From CBDDGJ01 sp965199285 (GTDB lineage Bacteria > Pseudomonadota > Alphaproteobacteria > RS24), in the NCBI GenBank assembly GCA_965199285.1, contig OZ240687.1, positions 1,612,001-1,676,000 of the forward strand: a stretch of 64,000 bases of DNA, in the 5' to 3' direction. How positions within the stretch are numbered: position 1 is the stretch's first letter; every line of letters starts with the position of its first letter. Both the position numbers and the translations under genes were made by a program. Of the stretch, positions 44,741 through 52,752 are shown piece by piece. A model generated the notes under the pieces. It did no database searches, was not told where the DNA came from, and was given only the letters and a program-made list of their open reading frames with translations.

Positions 44741-45760
44741 ATGACAAAAATGGATGAGATGGGGATGGATGAGATGCGGATAGACGATATACCGCAACAG
44801 CCAGATATGGAGGTTTCAGCGCACGACATATTCGGGGTTGAGATTGATATGATGGTGCCTGCCTTTTCACAAAAATGTGATTATGTGCCGGATTTGGATG
44901 ACGATTACCTATTTGACCGCCAAACCACTCTGGCGATTTTGGCAGGGTTCAAATATAACCGGCGGGTGATGGTGCAGGGCTATCATGGTACGGGGAAATC
45001 AACCCATATTGAACAAATTGCGGCGCGGTTGAACTGGCCTTGCGTGCGGATTAATCTGGATAGTCATGTCAGCCGGATTGATCTGGTTGGCAAAGATGCG
45101 ATTGTGCTGCGCGATGGCAAACAAATCACCGAGTTTCAGGAAGGGATTTTACCTTGGGCGCTGCAAAATCCGATCGCACTCGTATTTGATGAATATGATG
45201 CCGGCAGACCAGATGTGATGTTTGTGATTCAACGTGTGCTTGAAGTTTCTGGCAAGCTCACATTGCTTGACCAGAGCAAAGTCATTCGCCCGCATGGGTT
45301 TTTCCGCCTCTTCTCAACCACCAATACAATCGGGCTTGGCGATACGTCGGGGCTGTATCATGGCACGCAGCAAATTAATCAGGGGCAGATGGATCGCTGG
45401 AATATTGTCACCGCGCTTAACTATCTGCCGCAAGATCAAGAGACCAATATCATTAGTGCCAAGGCAAAAGATTTTGCCGACAAATATGGTAAAGAGCAAG
45501 TTGCCAATATGGTGAAAGTGGCGGATCTTAGTCGTGCCGCTTTTGTGAATGGCGACATTTCAACCGTGATGAGTCCGCGTACGGTTCTCACATGGGCGGA
45601 AAATGCCTTTATTTTTGATGATATTGGGCTGGCGTTTCAGGTTACATTCTTAAATAAATGCGATGAGCTGGAGCGCGAAACCGTTGCCGAATTTTATCAG
45701 CGCTGTCTTGGCGAAGATTTACCCGCCGATGCGGTGAGCGTGCTGGCATCTGAAAGCTAA
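44741..45760 (+). CDS. cobS: aerobic cobaltochelatase subunit CobS
   Basis: A 339-residue AAA+ ATPase that works with CobT and CobN to insert cobalt into hydrogenobyrinate a,c-diamide in aerobic B12 synthesis. Walker A reads GYHGTGKSTHIEQIAARL (about 87-104), Walker B ALVFDEYDAGRPD, and sensor 1 RLFSTTNTIGLGD. GAGGGAG precedes the ATG. cobT follows after 17 bases. CobN and the corrin-ring genes are not in this window. Confidence 0.94.
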   Translation: MTKMDEMGMDEMRIDDIPQQPDMEVSAHDIFGVEIDMMVPAFSQKCDYVPDLDDDYLFDRQTTLAILAGFKYNRRVMVQGYHGTGKSTHIEQIAARLNWPCVRINLDSHVSRIDLVGKDAIVLRDGKQITEFQEGILPWALQNPIALVFDEYDAGRPDVMFVIQRVLEVSGKLTLLDQSKVIRPHGFFRLFSTTNTIGLGDTSGLYHGTQQINQGQMDRWNIVTALNYLPQDQETNIISAKAKDFADKYGKEQVANMVKVADLSRAAFVNGDISTVMSPRTVLTWAENAFIFDDIGLAFQVTFLNKCDELERETVAEFYQRCLGEDLPADAVSVLASES

Positions 45761-45777
45761 GCAGCGAAAGTGGTTTT

Positions 45778-47661
45778 ATGAAACAAGAACAGGCTGTCGA
45801 TCGGTTTAAGCGAGCGGTAACGCAAACCATGCGTTCTATCGCCGAACAGCCCGAGCTTGATGTGAGCTTTAGTGCCGAGCAACCTGTCTTACATGGGTTA
45901 AAGGCACGTATCCGACCCGTCTCAACTGAATTAGCGACAGAGGAAAAGAAAATCGTGCGCGGGCAATCAGATATGCTGGCATTGCGGCTGGCGCATCATG
46001 ATGAAATGGTTGCGGCGCGCTTTACGCCCCAAGATGCCGACGCAAGATTGGTTTTTGAAGCAAGCGAGAATGCCCGTTGTGAGGCATTAGGCGCAAATTC
46101 CATGCAAGGGATAAAGCAAAATCTTGCCGATATGCATGAAGACCGCTGCCAGCGCGCGGGTTTTGCGACAGTGCAAGAGCAGGCGCAAGCACCTTTGGAA
46201 GAAGCAATGCAATTTATCATTCGCGAGCGTTTGACCGGCGCTGCCCCGCCCGAAAGTGCGCAAGCCATTGTTGCCGCATGGCGTGAGTGGATTGAAGAAA
46301 AATCCGCTCATAATCTCGACCAATTAGCAAATGTGATGGAAGACCAAGAAGGGTTTGCACAGCTTACCCGCAGCATTTTAAGCGATCTTGAAATTGCCGA
46401 CCCGCTCAATGACGATACGGAAGGTGACCAAGCGCCCGAAGATATGGATGATGATCAAAGCGAAGAGAATGATGGCGAAGGCGGCAGCGCCGAGCAGGAT
46501 TCTATGGGCGCGGATGAGCTGGAATTTTCGGAAGGGGAAGGCGAAGAAGGGCAACAGCAATCGATAGACATTGAAGGAGATGAAGTTCAAGGCGAAGCCG
46601 ATGGCGAAGAGGGCGATGAAGCCGTACAAGGGATGCGCTCTGATGAACCATTAGCGGCGCAAAAAGATATATATCGCGCTTTCACACTTGCATTTGATGA
46701 AGAGATTGAAGCGGAAGAATTATGCGATGGCGATGAGCTTATTCGCTTGCGCGCCTATCTGGATCAGCAATTACAACAATTACAAGGGGTGGTTTCGCGG
46801 CTTGCAAATCGTTTACAAAGGCGGCTTTTGGCAAAGCAAAACCGGCATTGGGAATTTGACTTGGAAGAGGGCTATCTTGATCCGGCGCGTTTGTCGCGGG
46901 TGATTATGGATCCTACCCAACCGCTCTCTTACAAGCAAGAACAAGACACAAATTTCCGCGATACGGTGGTCACATTATTGCTTGATAATTCTGGCTCAAT
47001 GCGGGGGCGACCAATCACGGTTGCCGCCATGTGTGCGGATGTTCTGGCACGCACCTTAGAGCGGTGTAATGTTAAGACTGAGATTTTAGGCTTTACCACT
47101 GTCACCTGGAAAGGCGGCAAAGCGCGGGAAGAATGGCTCAAAGCCAATAAGCCGGAAACACCAGGCAGGCTCAATGATTTGCGCCATATTATTTATAAAA
47201 GCGCCGATGCGCCATGGCGACGCGCGCGGCGCAATTTGGGGCTGATGATGCGCGAAGGTCTGTTAAAAGAAAATATTGATGGTGAAGCGTTAATCTGGGC
47301 GCATAATCGTCTGTTGGGGCGGCCAGAACAAAGGCGGATTTTAATGGTGATTTCAGATGGCGCGCCGGTGGATGACAGCACGCTATCTGTCAATGCTGGT
47401 AATTATCTCGAAAAACATTTGCGCAATGTCATTGAAGATATTGAAACCAGCTCACCGGTTGAACTGCTTGCGATTGGGATTGGGCATGATGTCACCCGCT
47501 ATTATCGCCGCGCGGTGACGATTGTCGATGCCGAACAGCTCGGCGGCGCAATGACCGATAAGCTGGCTGAATTATTTGAAGAGGGCGAACAGAAAAAAGG
47601 CAATATGCGTGGGCGCATGACCGGCGCGCTTAATTTCAAAAAAGCGGCTAGCGCATCATAA
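45778..47661 (+). CDS. cobT: aerobic cobaltochelatase subunit CobT
   Basis: A 627-residue partner of CobS. The middle (about 205-290) is a highly acidic Glu/Asp/Gly/Gln-rich linker, and the C-terminal von Willebrand A domain carries the MIDAS motif LLLDNSGSMRGRP near residue 402, with a later VISDGAPVDDS. The N-terminal region contains the RFTPQDADARLVFEASENARCEALG block typical of CobT. The protein is full length. Confidence 0.94.
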   Translation: MKQEQAVDRFKRAVTQTMRSIAEQPELDVSFSAEQPVLHGLKARIRPVSTELATEEKKIVRGQSDMLALRLAHHDEMVAARFTPQDADARLVFEASENARCEALGANSMQGIKQNLADMHEDRCQRAGFATVQEQAQAPLEEAMQFIIRERLTGAAPPESAQAIVAAWREWIEEKSAHNLDQLANVMEDQEGFAQLTRSILSDLEIADPLNDDTEGDQAPEDMDDDQSEENDGEGGSAEQDSMGADELEFSEGEGEEGQQQSIDIEGDEVQGEADGEEGDEAVQGMRSDEPLAAQKDIYRAFTLAFDEEIEAEELCDGDELIRLRAYLDQQLQQLQGVVSRLANRLQRRLLAKQNRHWEFDLEEGYLDPARLSRVIMDPTQPLSYKQEQDTNFRDTVVTLLLDNSGSMRGRPITVAAMCADVLARTLERCNVKTEILGFTTVTWKGGKAREEWLKANKPETPGRLNDLRHIIYKSADAPWRRARRNLGLMMREGLLKENIDGEALIWAHNRLLGRPEQRRILMVISDGAPVDDSTLSVNAGNYLEKHLRNVIEDIETSSPVELLAIGIGHDVTRYYRRAVTIVDAEQLGGAMTDKLAELFEEGEQKKGNMRGRMTGALNFKKAASAS

Positions 47662-47687
47662 GCTCCTTGTTATCTTAAAAAAGGAGC
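47662..47687. terminator. stem-loop after cobT, possible terminator
   Basis: GCTCCTT at 47662-47668 pairs perfectly with AAGGAGC at 47681-47687 across a 12-base loop, one base after the cobT stop codon. The following sequence is only moderately T-rich (GCTATTTATTT), so rho-independent function is uncertain. Confidence 0.4.
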
Positions 47688-47691
47688 GCTA

Positions 47692-47771
47692 TTTATTTCG
47701 TTCACGGCTTTATCCCTTTCCCTCATACCATATTGTCGTGCTTCTATCCCCTCACACTATTCAGTTACCCC
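47692..47771 (-). repeat. structured element, degenerate fragment D in reverse orientation
   Basis: On the minus strand this segment contains CCGTGAACGAAATAAAT, identical over 17 bases to the end of partial copy A (43233-43249). It is preceded by GGTATGAGGGAAAGGGATAAAG, a degraded form of the GGTATCATGAGCGCAAGCGA hairpin of the element. It sits directly next to the stop codon of the nuclease gene and is inverted relative to copies A, B and C. Confidence 0.45.
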
Positions 47772-48215
47772 TTACTCACACCAGCTTTTTGGGGAGGGAT
47801 AGGGTTGTGCGAGCTTGTTAATGAGCAAGGCATCGGATAAATCTTGCGTGTCATTAAAACGGTTTACTGTCGCAATATAACGATTGGCATATTTGCCTTG
47901 TTTTATATTGGTAAGAGAGAGCGGCGCGGTGGTGAGCCATTCTCTCGTGAAGGTTTTGGCTTTTTGGGCAAGCTCTGTTTCCTTCGTACATTTACCCCTT
48001 AGCTCTGGTGTGTCTATACCTGCAAGCCGAATGGTAGCAGTGATTTCTGTCTTTGGCCATATTTCTATACGGGCAATAAAACTATCACCATCAATCACTT
48101 TGATAAGCTTTACCCTGTCACTGGCAAAGCCGATCTCTTTTGCTATGCTGGATGTGAGTGCCAACATAGCTATAACGATAAGCAGACTGATTTTACTTAT
48201 AATATTATTTTTCAT
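47772..48215 (-). CDS. exported staphylococcal-nuclease-like (TNase) protein
   Basis: A 147-residue protein from ATG 48215 (MKNNIISKISLLIVIAMLAL) with a signal peptide, then an SNase domain: VKLIKVIDGDSFIARIEIWPK, IRLAGIDTPELRGKCTKETELAQKAKTFTREWL and KYANRYIATV. The conserved Asp/Thr/Glu (IDGDS, GIDTPE) and Arg/Lys positions (KYANRYIA) are largely present, so Ca2+-dependent nuclease activity is possible; the C-terminal helix is short. An in-frame upstream ATG at 48278 would run into the structured element and is rejected. It lies between the inverted fragment D and the full copy C. Confidence 0.8.
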   Translation of the reverse strand: MKNNIISKISLLIVIAMLALTSSIAKEIGFASDRVKLIKVIDGDSFIARIEIWPKTEITATIRLAGIDTPELRGKCTKETELAQKAKTFTREWLTTAPLSLTNIKQGKYANRYIATVNRFNDTQDLSDALLINKLAQPYPSPKSWCE

Positions 48216-48236
48216 AACACCTTCCCGAAGCAAAAC

Positions 48237-48744
48237 GGCACCAGAGAAATTCTGATGCCGGGGTGTTAGAAAGACCACAAAAGCATAGCCACGACGCCTT
48301 TACCGCAAGCGGCTATTTTATAGCGTCGTCACCCCGACACAATCGTAACGACAAATATGGATGTCGATATAATATCGGGCAATAAGAGGTTTTAAGGCCG
48401 CTTATTGTCGGCCATGCTTCTGTGAGGGTTTCTAATCCCCCTTTGTGTCGGATTTTGCCGACAACGCCAACAGACTATCATAAAAGGATATGAAGTCAAA
48501 GAGAGAAACAAAACTGAGAGATTGCAAGGGAAAAGAGACGCGACTGCGTTTCCGGCGAATTGCTGCATCGACCTGCTGAAGTGAAGCGTAAGCAGATAAG
48601 CCGTGTTTATGCAGGCATTGCGTTGCAATTGCCTGCGAAAAGGTGGACACCAAAAAAGAGTGTCGTCCCCGCGGAGCCGCAAGGCAAAGCCTTGCTGTGT
48701 CGTGAGCGAGAAGAACAGCGATACCCGTTAGGGTATTCACGTGA
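48237..48744 (+). ncRNA. putative structured RNA element, full copy C
   Basis: The second full copy, about 508 bases. Helices matching copy B but with different bases: GGCA..AGA/TCT..TGCC (48237-48259); GGGGTG/CACCCC (48260-48265/48330-48335); CGACG/CGTCG (48292-48296/48324-48328); the long-range CACAAAAGCAT/ATGCTTCTGTG (48276-48286/48414-48424, one mismatch); GGCCG/CGGCC (48396-48413); TGTCGG/CCGACA (48445-48463); GAGACGC-GACT-GCGTTTC (48535-48552); GCAAGGC-AAA-GCCTTGC (48679-48695) in place of the GYAA hairpin; ATACCC-GTTA-GGGTAT (48721-48736). Relative to B it has an insertion with three more hairpins (48573-48651). Linkers such as CGGCTATTTTATAG and GGGAAAAGA are conserved. Strand and transcription are inferred. 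Confidence 0.6.
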
Positions 48745-48761
48745 GGGAGATAAATAAGGCT

Positions 48762-49952
48762 CTAATTTTTATCTATACCGATTTTCTTAGCCGCAACCAG
48801 TGCCGCTTGTGCCTCTTCATCATAGCCAAGCGCGGTTAATATCTCGCCCGTATGTTCTCCGAGCTTAGGGGCGGGGCGGCTTATCTCGCTTGGGGTTTGT
48901 TCAAATTGCGCGGCCGGACGGGCTTGGCGTATCTCACCAAACCCCTCATAGATGGTTTTTTCTATCGAACCATTGGCAAGAATTTGCTCATGTTGCATCA
49001 GCTCCATCCGGTCGAGCAAGGGCGCGGATGGCACGCCTTCTTCTTGAAAGCGGGCAAGAATTTCAGCACTATCCCATTTTTCAATTTCTTCGCCCGTCAT
49101 GGTTTTACGCTCTTGCGCATTGGCAACCCGCGCGGCGGAAGTGTTAAAGCGTTCATCTTCCAACCAATCCTCACGGTTTAAGGCGCGGCACATGCCGGCC
49201 CATTCAACATCCGATACCGCGCCAGCGGTGATATAGCGGTCTTTTGCTTTATAAATCAAATCTTGCGTGCCTTGCAATTTGCGGACATCAAACTCGCGTT
49301 CGCCATAAACCAGCCCCGCCATCCCCTCCGGCCAGAAAAAGGCAAGCATTGTATCGAGCATAGATAAGCGAATATGCTGCGCCGTGCCAGTTTTCTCGCG
49401 CGCATAAAGGGCGGATGAAACCGCCTGCGCGGTGGTGAGCGAGGTGACCTTATCGGCAATAATAATCCGGAACATTTGCGGCCGCCCTGTCTCGCGATCG
49501 GCTTGAATATCGGTTGCCCCCGAAAGCGCTTGAATAACCGGATCATAAACCCGCGATTGCGCATAAGGCCCTTTTTCGCCAAATCCACTGATTGAGACAT
49601 AAATCAGACGGTCATTTTGTTTGCGTAAAACCTGTTCGCCAAACCCCATCCGTTCAATCGCACCGGGACGGAAATTTTGCATAAACACATCCGCTTCGGC
49701 GGCAAGCTTTCGTAAAATCTCTTTGCCCTCATCTGATTTCAAATCCAGTGCGATTGATTTTTTACCGCGATTGCAGGAATAAAAGGGCGCGTTTACGCCA
49801 TTATGCGGCGGTGCCATATGCCGCATTTGCTCGCCATGCAAGGGCTCAACCTTAATCACCTCCGCGCCCTGATCGGCAAGCATCATCGCTCCCATTGGCC
49901 CTGATACCATGCTGGTTAAATCGAGTATTTTTACGCCTTCAAGTGGTCCCAT
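48762..49952 (-). CDS. CaiB/BaiF family CoA-transferase
   Basis: A class III CoA-transferase of 396 residues, moving CoA between organic acids. The N-terminal block GVKILDLTSMVSGPMGAMMLADQGAEVIKVEP and NRGKKSIALDLKSDEGKEIL are family hallmarks, and DVFMQNFRPGAIERMGFG follows; the catalytic Asp is expected near residue 165 (in SGATDIQADRETGRP). GGGAGAT precedes the ATG. The substrate acid cannot be read from the sequence. It and the upstream GST gene are on the same strand, 28 bases apart. Confidence 0.88.
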   Translation of the reverse strand: MGPLEGVKILDLTSMVSGPMGAMMLADQGAEVIKVEPLHGEQMRHMAPPHNGVNAPFYSCNRGKKSIALDLKSDEGKEILRKLAAEADVFMQNFRPGAIERMGFGEQVLRKQNDRLIYVSISGFGEKGPYAQSRVYDPVIQALSGATDIQADRETGRPQMFRIIIADKVTSLTTAQAVSSALYAREKTGTAQHIRLSMLDTMLAFFWPEGMAGLVYGEREFDVRKLQGTQDLIYKAKDRYITAGAVSDVEWAGMCRALNREDWLEDERFNTSAARVANAQERKTMTGEEIEKWDSAEILARFQEEGVPSAPLLDRMELMQHEQILANGSIEKTIYEGFGEIRQARPAAQFEQTPSEISRPAPKLGEHTGEILTALGYDEEAQAALVAAKKIGIDKN

Positions 49953-49980
49953 TTTTATCTCCCATTTATTTATCTGGCCA

Positions 49981-50619
49981 TCATCCGTCTAATAAGCCGG
50001 CATAGTTAATCTCCATTGCTTTTTGATAGGCAGGTCTTTGTGCAATCTGGTCGCGATAATGCTGCACCCCTGTCGGCAAATCAAGACCATAAAAAACCGC
50101 CCAATCAAGGCAAGAGGTAAGCATAATATCGGCAATCCCAAAGCCATAATCCATAATTGTGGGGCGGCTTTCAAGATAGGCCTCAACCACGCCAAGATGA
50201 TGTTGTGCATAAGCGGCGGCGGCTGCAACGACATTTTCCGCCGCTCCATAAATTGCCGATAAATCGCCATGCCGCCGCATCACATAAAGGCTGGTTTCAT
50301 CAATCTCGCCATAAATATAGCAGCACCATTCATCTTCTTTCGCAATCTCACTTTCTGTTTTCGCGCCTGTGATAATGTCACCGCCATAAGTGTTTTGCAA
50401 ATAGCGGCAAATCGCCAAGCTCTCTGATAGTCTAATCTCACCATCAACCATGAAAGGGACTTTTTGCTTGCGGTTAAGCGCCGTAAAGTCTTCGGTTTTG
50501 GTTTCGCCCGTGCGCGGGCCAATCGCATGCAGCTCATAATCGAGGCCAAGCTCTTCCGCCATCCAAATCGGGCGTAAGGTGCGGGCTGTCTGCGCCCCCC
50601 ATAATATTAACTTGCTCAC
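49981..50619 (-). CDS. glutathione S-transferase family protein
   Basis: A GST of 212 residues if started at GTG 50619, which follows GGGAG and gives the normal N-terminal strand SKLILWGAQTARTLRPIWMAEELGL. A longer reading from ATG 50664 would add 15 polar residues that are unusual for GSTs. The thioredoxin-like domain has NRKQKVPFMVDGEIRLSESLAICRYL, with the cis-Pro and the ES pair that bind glutathione. The C-terminal helical domain follows. It is divergent from the HxlR regulator gene with a palindromic site between them. Confidence 0.85.
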   Translation of the reverse strand: MSKLILWGAQTARTLRPIWMAEELGLDYELHAIGPRTGETKTEDFTALNRKQKVPFMVDGEIRLSESLAICRYLQNTYGGDIITGAKTESEIAKEDEWCCYIYGEIDETSLYVMRRHGDLSAIYGAAENVVAAAAAYAQHHLGVVEAYLESRPTIMDYGFGIADIMLTSCLDWAVFYGLDLPTGVQHYRDQIAQRPAYQKAMEINYAGLLDG

Positions 50620-50669
50620 TCCCGTCTCCCTTTCTATTCGTAAACTCTTGTCAAACTCTGCCATTCATG

Positions 50670-50692
50670 ATAAGTCTGTTAACAGAACTTAT
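50670..50692. promoter_or_regulatory. palindromic operator candidate between GST and HxlR genes
   Basis: A perfect 10-bp palindrome CTGTTAACAG (50676-50685) is flanked by ATAAGT and AACTTAT, which extend the dyad with a single extra base. The site lies 51 bases before the GST start and 30 bases before the HxlR start, in the only shared control region, as expected for an operator of a dimeric winged-helix regulator. Confidence 0.6.
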
Positions 50693-50721
50693 TATAAAGC
50701 CAATAGCATGTAAAGGTGAAA

Positions 50722-51228
50722 ATGACAAAATCGCGATTTTCCGATCATGAATGTCCGGTAGCACAAGCGCTGGATGAGATTGGTGATTGGTGGACATTGC
50801 TCATCATACGTGAAGCCATGTATGGAAGCCAGCAATTTGAAACTTTCAAGAAAGAGCTTGGTATCTCGCGGGCGGTGTTAACCGATAGGTTAAAGCGGCT
50901 GGTTGCGACCGGCATTTTTGTAAAAGCAGAAAATGAGGCTGATGGGCGTGCGACATATTATCAGCTTACCGAAAAAGGCGAAGCCTTATGGCCGGTGATG
51001 ATTGCGCTTTTGAATTGGAGCAATCAGCATATCGCCCCTCCCAAAGGCAAGATTGTCTCAGCCCATAGTCGCAAAACCGGCCGCAATATTAACCATCTTT
51101 ATGCGATTGACAGTGAAGGGCAGGTCATCGCGCCGCATGATGTTATGCTTAAAGGCGGCAGCGCCGCATCGCCGCGATTACGTGAACGCCTAAAAAATGT
51201 TTTTGGAAAGCAAAGTCGAAGTGAATAA
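50722..51228 (+). CDS. HxlR family transcriptional regulator
   Basis: A winged helix-turn-helix regulator of 168 residues from ATG 50722; a GTG two codons earlier (50716) is less likely because AAAGG stands just before it. The HxlR hallmark is clear: CPVAQALDEIGDWWTLLIIREAMYGSQQFETFKKELGISRAVLTDRLKRL, with the N-terminal Cys that senses electrophiles or redox in some members. It has a C-terminal extension of about 50 residues. It probably controls itself and the divergent GST gene through the palindrome between them. Confidence 0.88.
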   Translation: MTKSRFSDHECPVAQALDEIGDWWTLLIIREAMYGSQQFETFKKELGISRAVLTDRLKRLVATGIFVKAENEADGRATYYQLTEKGEALWPVMIALLNWSNQHIAPPKGKIVSAHSRKTGRNINHLYAIDSEGQVIAPHDVMLKGGSAASPRLRERLKNVFGKQSRSE

Positions 51229-51269
51229 ATAGAACTGATTAGATAAATCATAACAGGGAGGACATAATT

Positions 51270-52118
51270 ATGACATTATCCATCACACCAAGCGGGGCGG
51301 CATGCGGCGCATTTGTCACGGGCATTGACCTTACCCAAGACCTATCCGACGATTTAGTGGCGGAGCTGCGCGCCCATTGGCTAGAGCATAAAGTGCTGGC
51401 ATTTCCAGACCAGCCCATCAGCGATGATGATTTGGAACGCTTTACCCTGCACTTTGGTGCGTTTGGGGAAGACCCTTTTTTCGGCCATATTGAGGGGCAT
51501 GAACATATTGCCGCGATTCAAAGAAATGCCGATGAAACCACCCCGATTTTTGCCGAGTTTTTTCATTCCGATTGGAGCTTTCTTGATGTGCCGCCAGCCG
51601 GTACGTGCTTGTTTGGAATCACCATTCCCCCACAAGGCGGTAACACGCTTTTTGCTGACCAAGTCGCGGCCTATGAACGCTTGCCGGATGCGTTGCGCGA
51701 TAAAGCCGACACGCTCACCGCCATCCACTCGGCAGCGCTTGGTTATGCGCCGGATGGCATTTATGGCGATGCTGACCAAGACAGCGGGCGGTCAATGAAG
51801 ATTATAGCCAGCGACAGAGCAAATGAGCAAAACACGCATCCCTTTGTTCGCACCCATCATGAAACTGGCAAAAAAGCGCTATTTTCATCCATCGCTTATA
51901 TTCAGGGCTTTACCGATATGGAAAAGGAAGAAAGCGACGCGCTGCTGGTGGAATTTTACGAACACCAAAGCGCCGAAGAGCTGGTCTATTCGCATAAATG
52001 GGCGAAAAACACGCTGGTGATGTGGGATAATCGCTCTCTCTTACACGCTGCCACAGGCGGCTATGATGGCTATGACCGGCTGCTCCACCGCACCACAATC
52101 GCCGATACACAGTTTTGA
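51270..52118 (+). CDS. TauD/TfdA family Fe(II)/2-oxoglutarate-dependent dioxygenase
   Basis: A 282-residue dioxygenase. The iron ligands are His99 and Asp101 in FFHSDWSF and the distal His259 in NRSLLHAATGGYDGYDR; Arg274 in LLHRTTI should bind 2-oxoglutarate. NTLFADQVAAYERLPDAL is the conserved TauD substrate-cap segment. Family members attack taurine, aryloxyacetates or other small acids; the substrate here is unknown. It follows the HxlR gene in the same direction after 41 bases, so it may belong to the same regulon. Confidence 0.9.
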   Translation: MTLSITPSGAACGAFVTGIDLTQDLSDDLVAELRAHWLEHKVLAFPDQPISDDDLERFTLHFGAFGEDPFFGHIEGHEHIAAIQRNADETTPIFAEFFHSDWSFLDVPPAGTCLFGITIPPQGGNTLFADQVAAYERLPDALRDKADTLTAIHSAALGYAPDGIYGDADQDSGRSMKIIASDRANEQNTHPFVRTHHETGKKALFSSIAYIQGFTDMEKEESDALLVEFYEHQSAEELVYSHKWAKNTLVMWDNRSLLHAATGGYDGYDRLLHRTTIADTQF

Positions 52119-52234
52119 CATGATTTTTGTTATATAGGCTTGCGGCGGCTGTCACTATCTAAATATCTTGTTATAGATTGTATTTTTTCATTAAAATTGC
52201 TATAATTGAGTCAATAATTAGAAGGAGAACCCCC

Positions 52235-52741
52235 ATGTCATATACAATTTCAGCAGCAACAACTATTGGTAAACAAACTTATACAATTACGGGTGCTATT
52301 CATTTAGTGAGTGGTACAAAACCGCCATCCAGCATTGCCTTTCCCTTTCTTGGTAATACTGACAGAAAATTTTTAGGCCCAAACCAAGGCGCAAGCATTC
52401 AGATGAGCACGAAAGAGCAGGAGGTGGTATCATTCGGGTTAATAACATGTGCGTCAGTATGCTATGTTAATGGCAATAGTGATATAGGATATGTCTTTCA
52501 TGCAAATGCAGGTCATATTACACATAGTGATTTTATAACGGCAATGAAAGAAATTGAAGCAAAACCACCATATAATCAGGTATATTTGGCTTATGCACAT
52601 CGTAACGATACGGATGAGGGTTATCAATCAACTATCAAGGACTTAATTGGGTGGGGCATGCCAAGCGATAATATATTGGAGATTGCAAATCTACGTCTTG
52701 ATAATTTTGGTTTAAATAATCTTTTCCAAATTGGATATTAG
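52235..52741 (+). CDS. stand-alone protein with a CheD-like Ser/Cys/His arrangement
   Basis: I do not recognise a named family. The 168-residue protein starts at ATG 52235 behind GAAGGAG; the upstream ATG at 52178 is rejected. The segment GLITCASVCYVNGNSDIGYVFHANAG has Cys72 and His89 17 residues apart and Ser66 six residues before the Cys. CheD deamidases have Thr-Cys-His at exactly -6, 0 and +17 and the same strand-Cys-strand-His look. There is no signal peptide and no chemotaxis gene nearby. The gene is markedly richer in A+T than its neighbours, suggesting acquisition. A glutamine deamidase or related thiol hydrolase is an inference. Confidence 0.5.
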   Translation: MSYTISAATTIGKQTYTITGAIHLVSGTKPPSSIAFPFLGNTDRKFLGPNQGASIQMSTKEQEVVSFGLITCASVCYVNGNSDIGYVFHANAGHITHSDFITAMKEIEAKPPYNQVYLAYAHRNDTDEGYQSTIKDLIGWGMPSDNILEIANLRLDNFGLNNLFQIGY

Positions 52742-52752
52742 CGCTAAAACAG

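Noticed and set aside
43061..48761. CRISPR array or transposon ends as explanation for the repeated segments
   Set aside because: The repeats are few, long and internally structured, with no regular repeat-spacer pattern, no transposase and no terminal inverted repeats.
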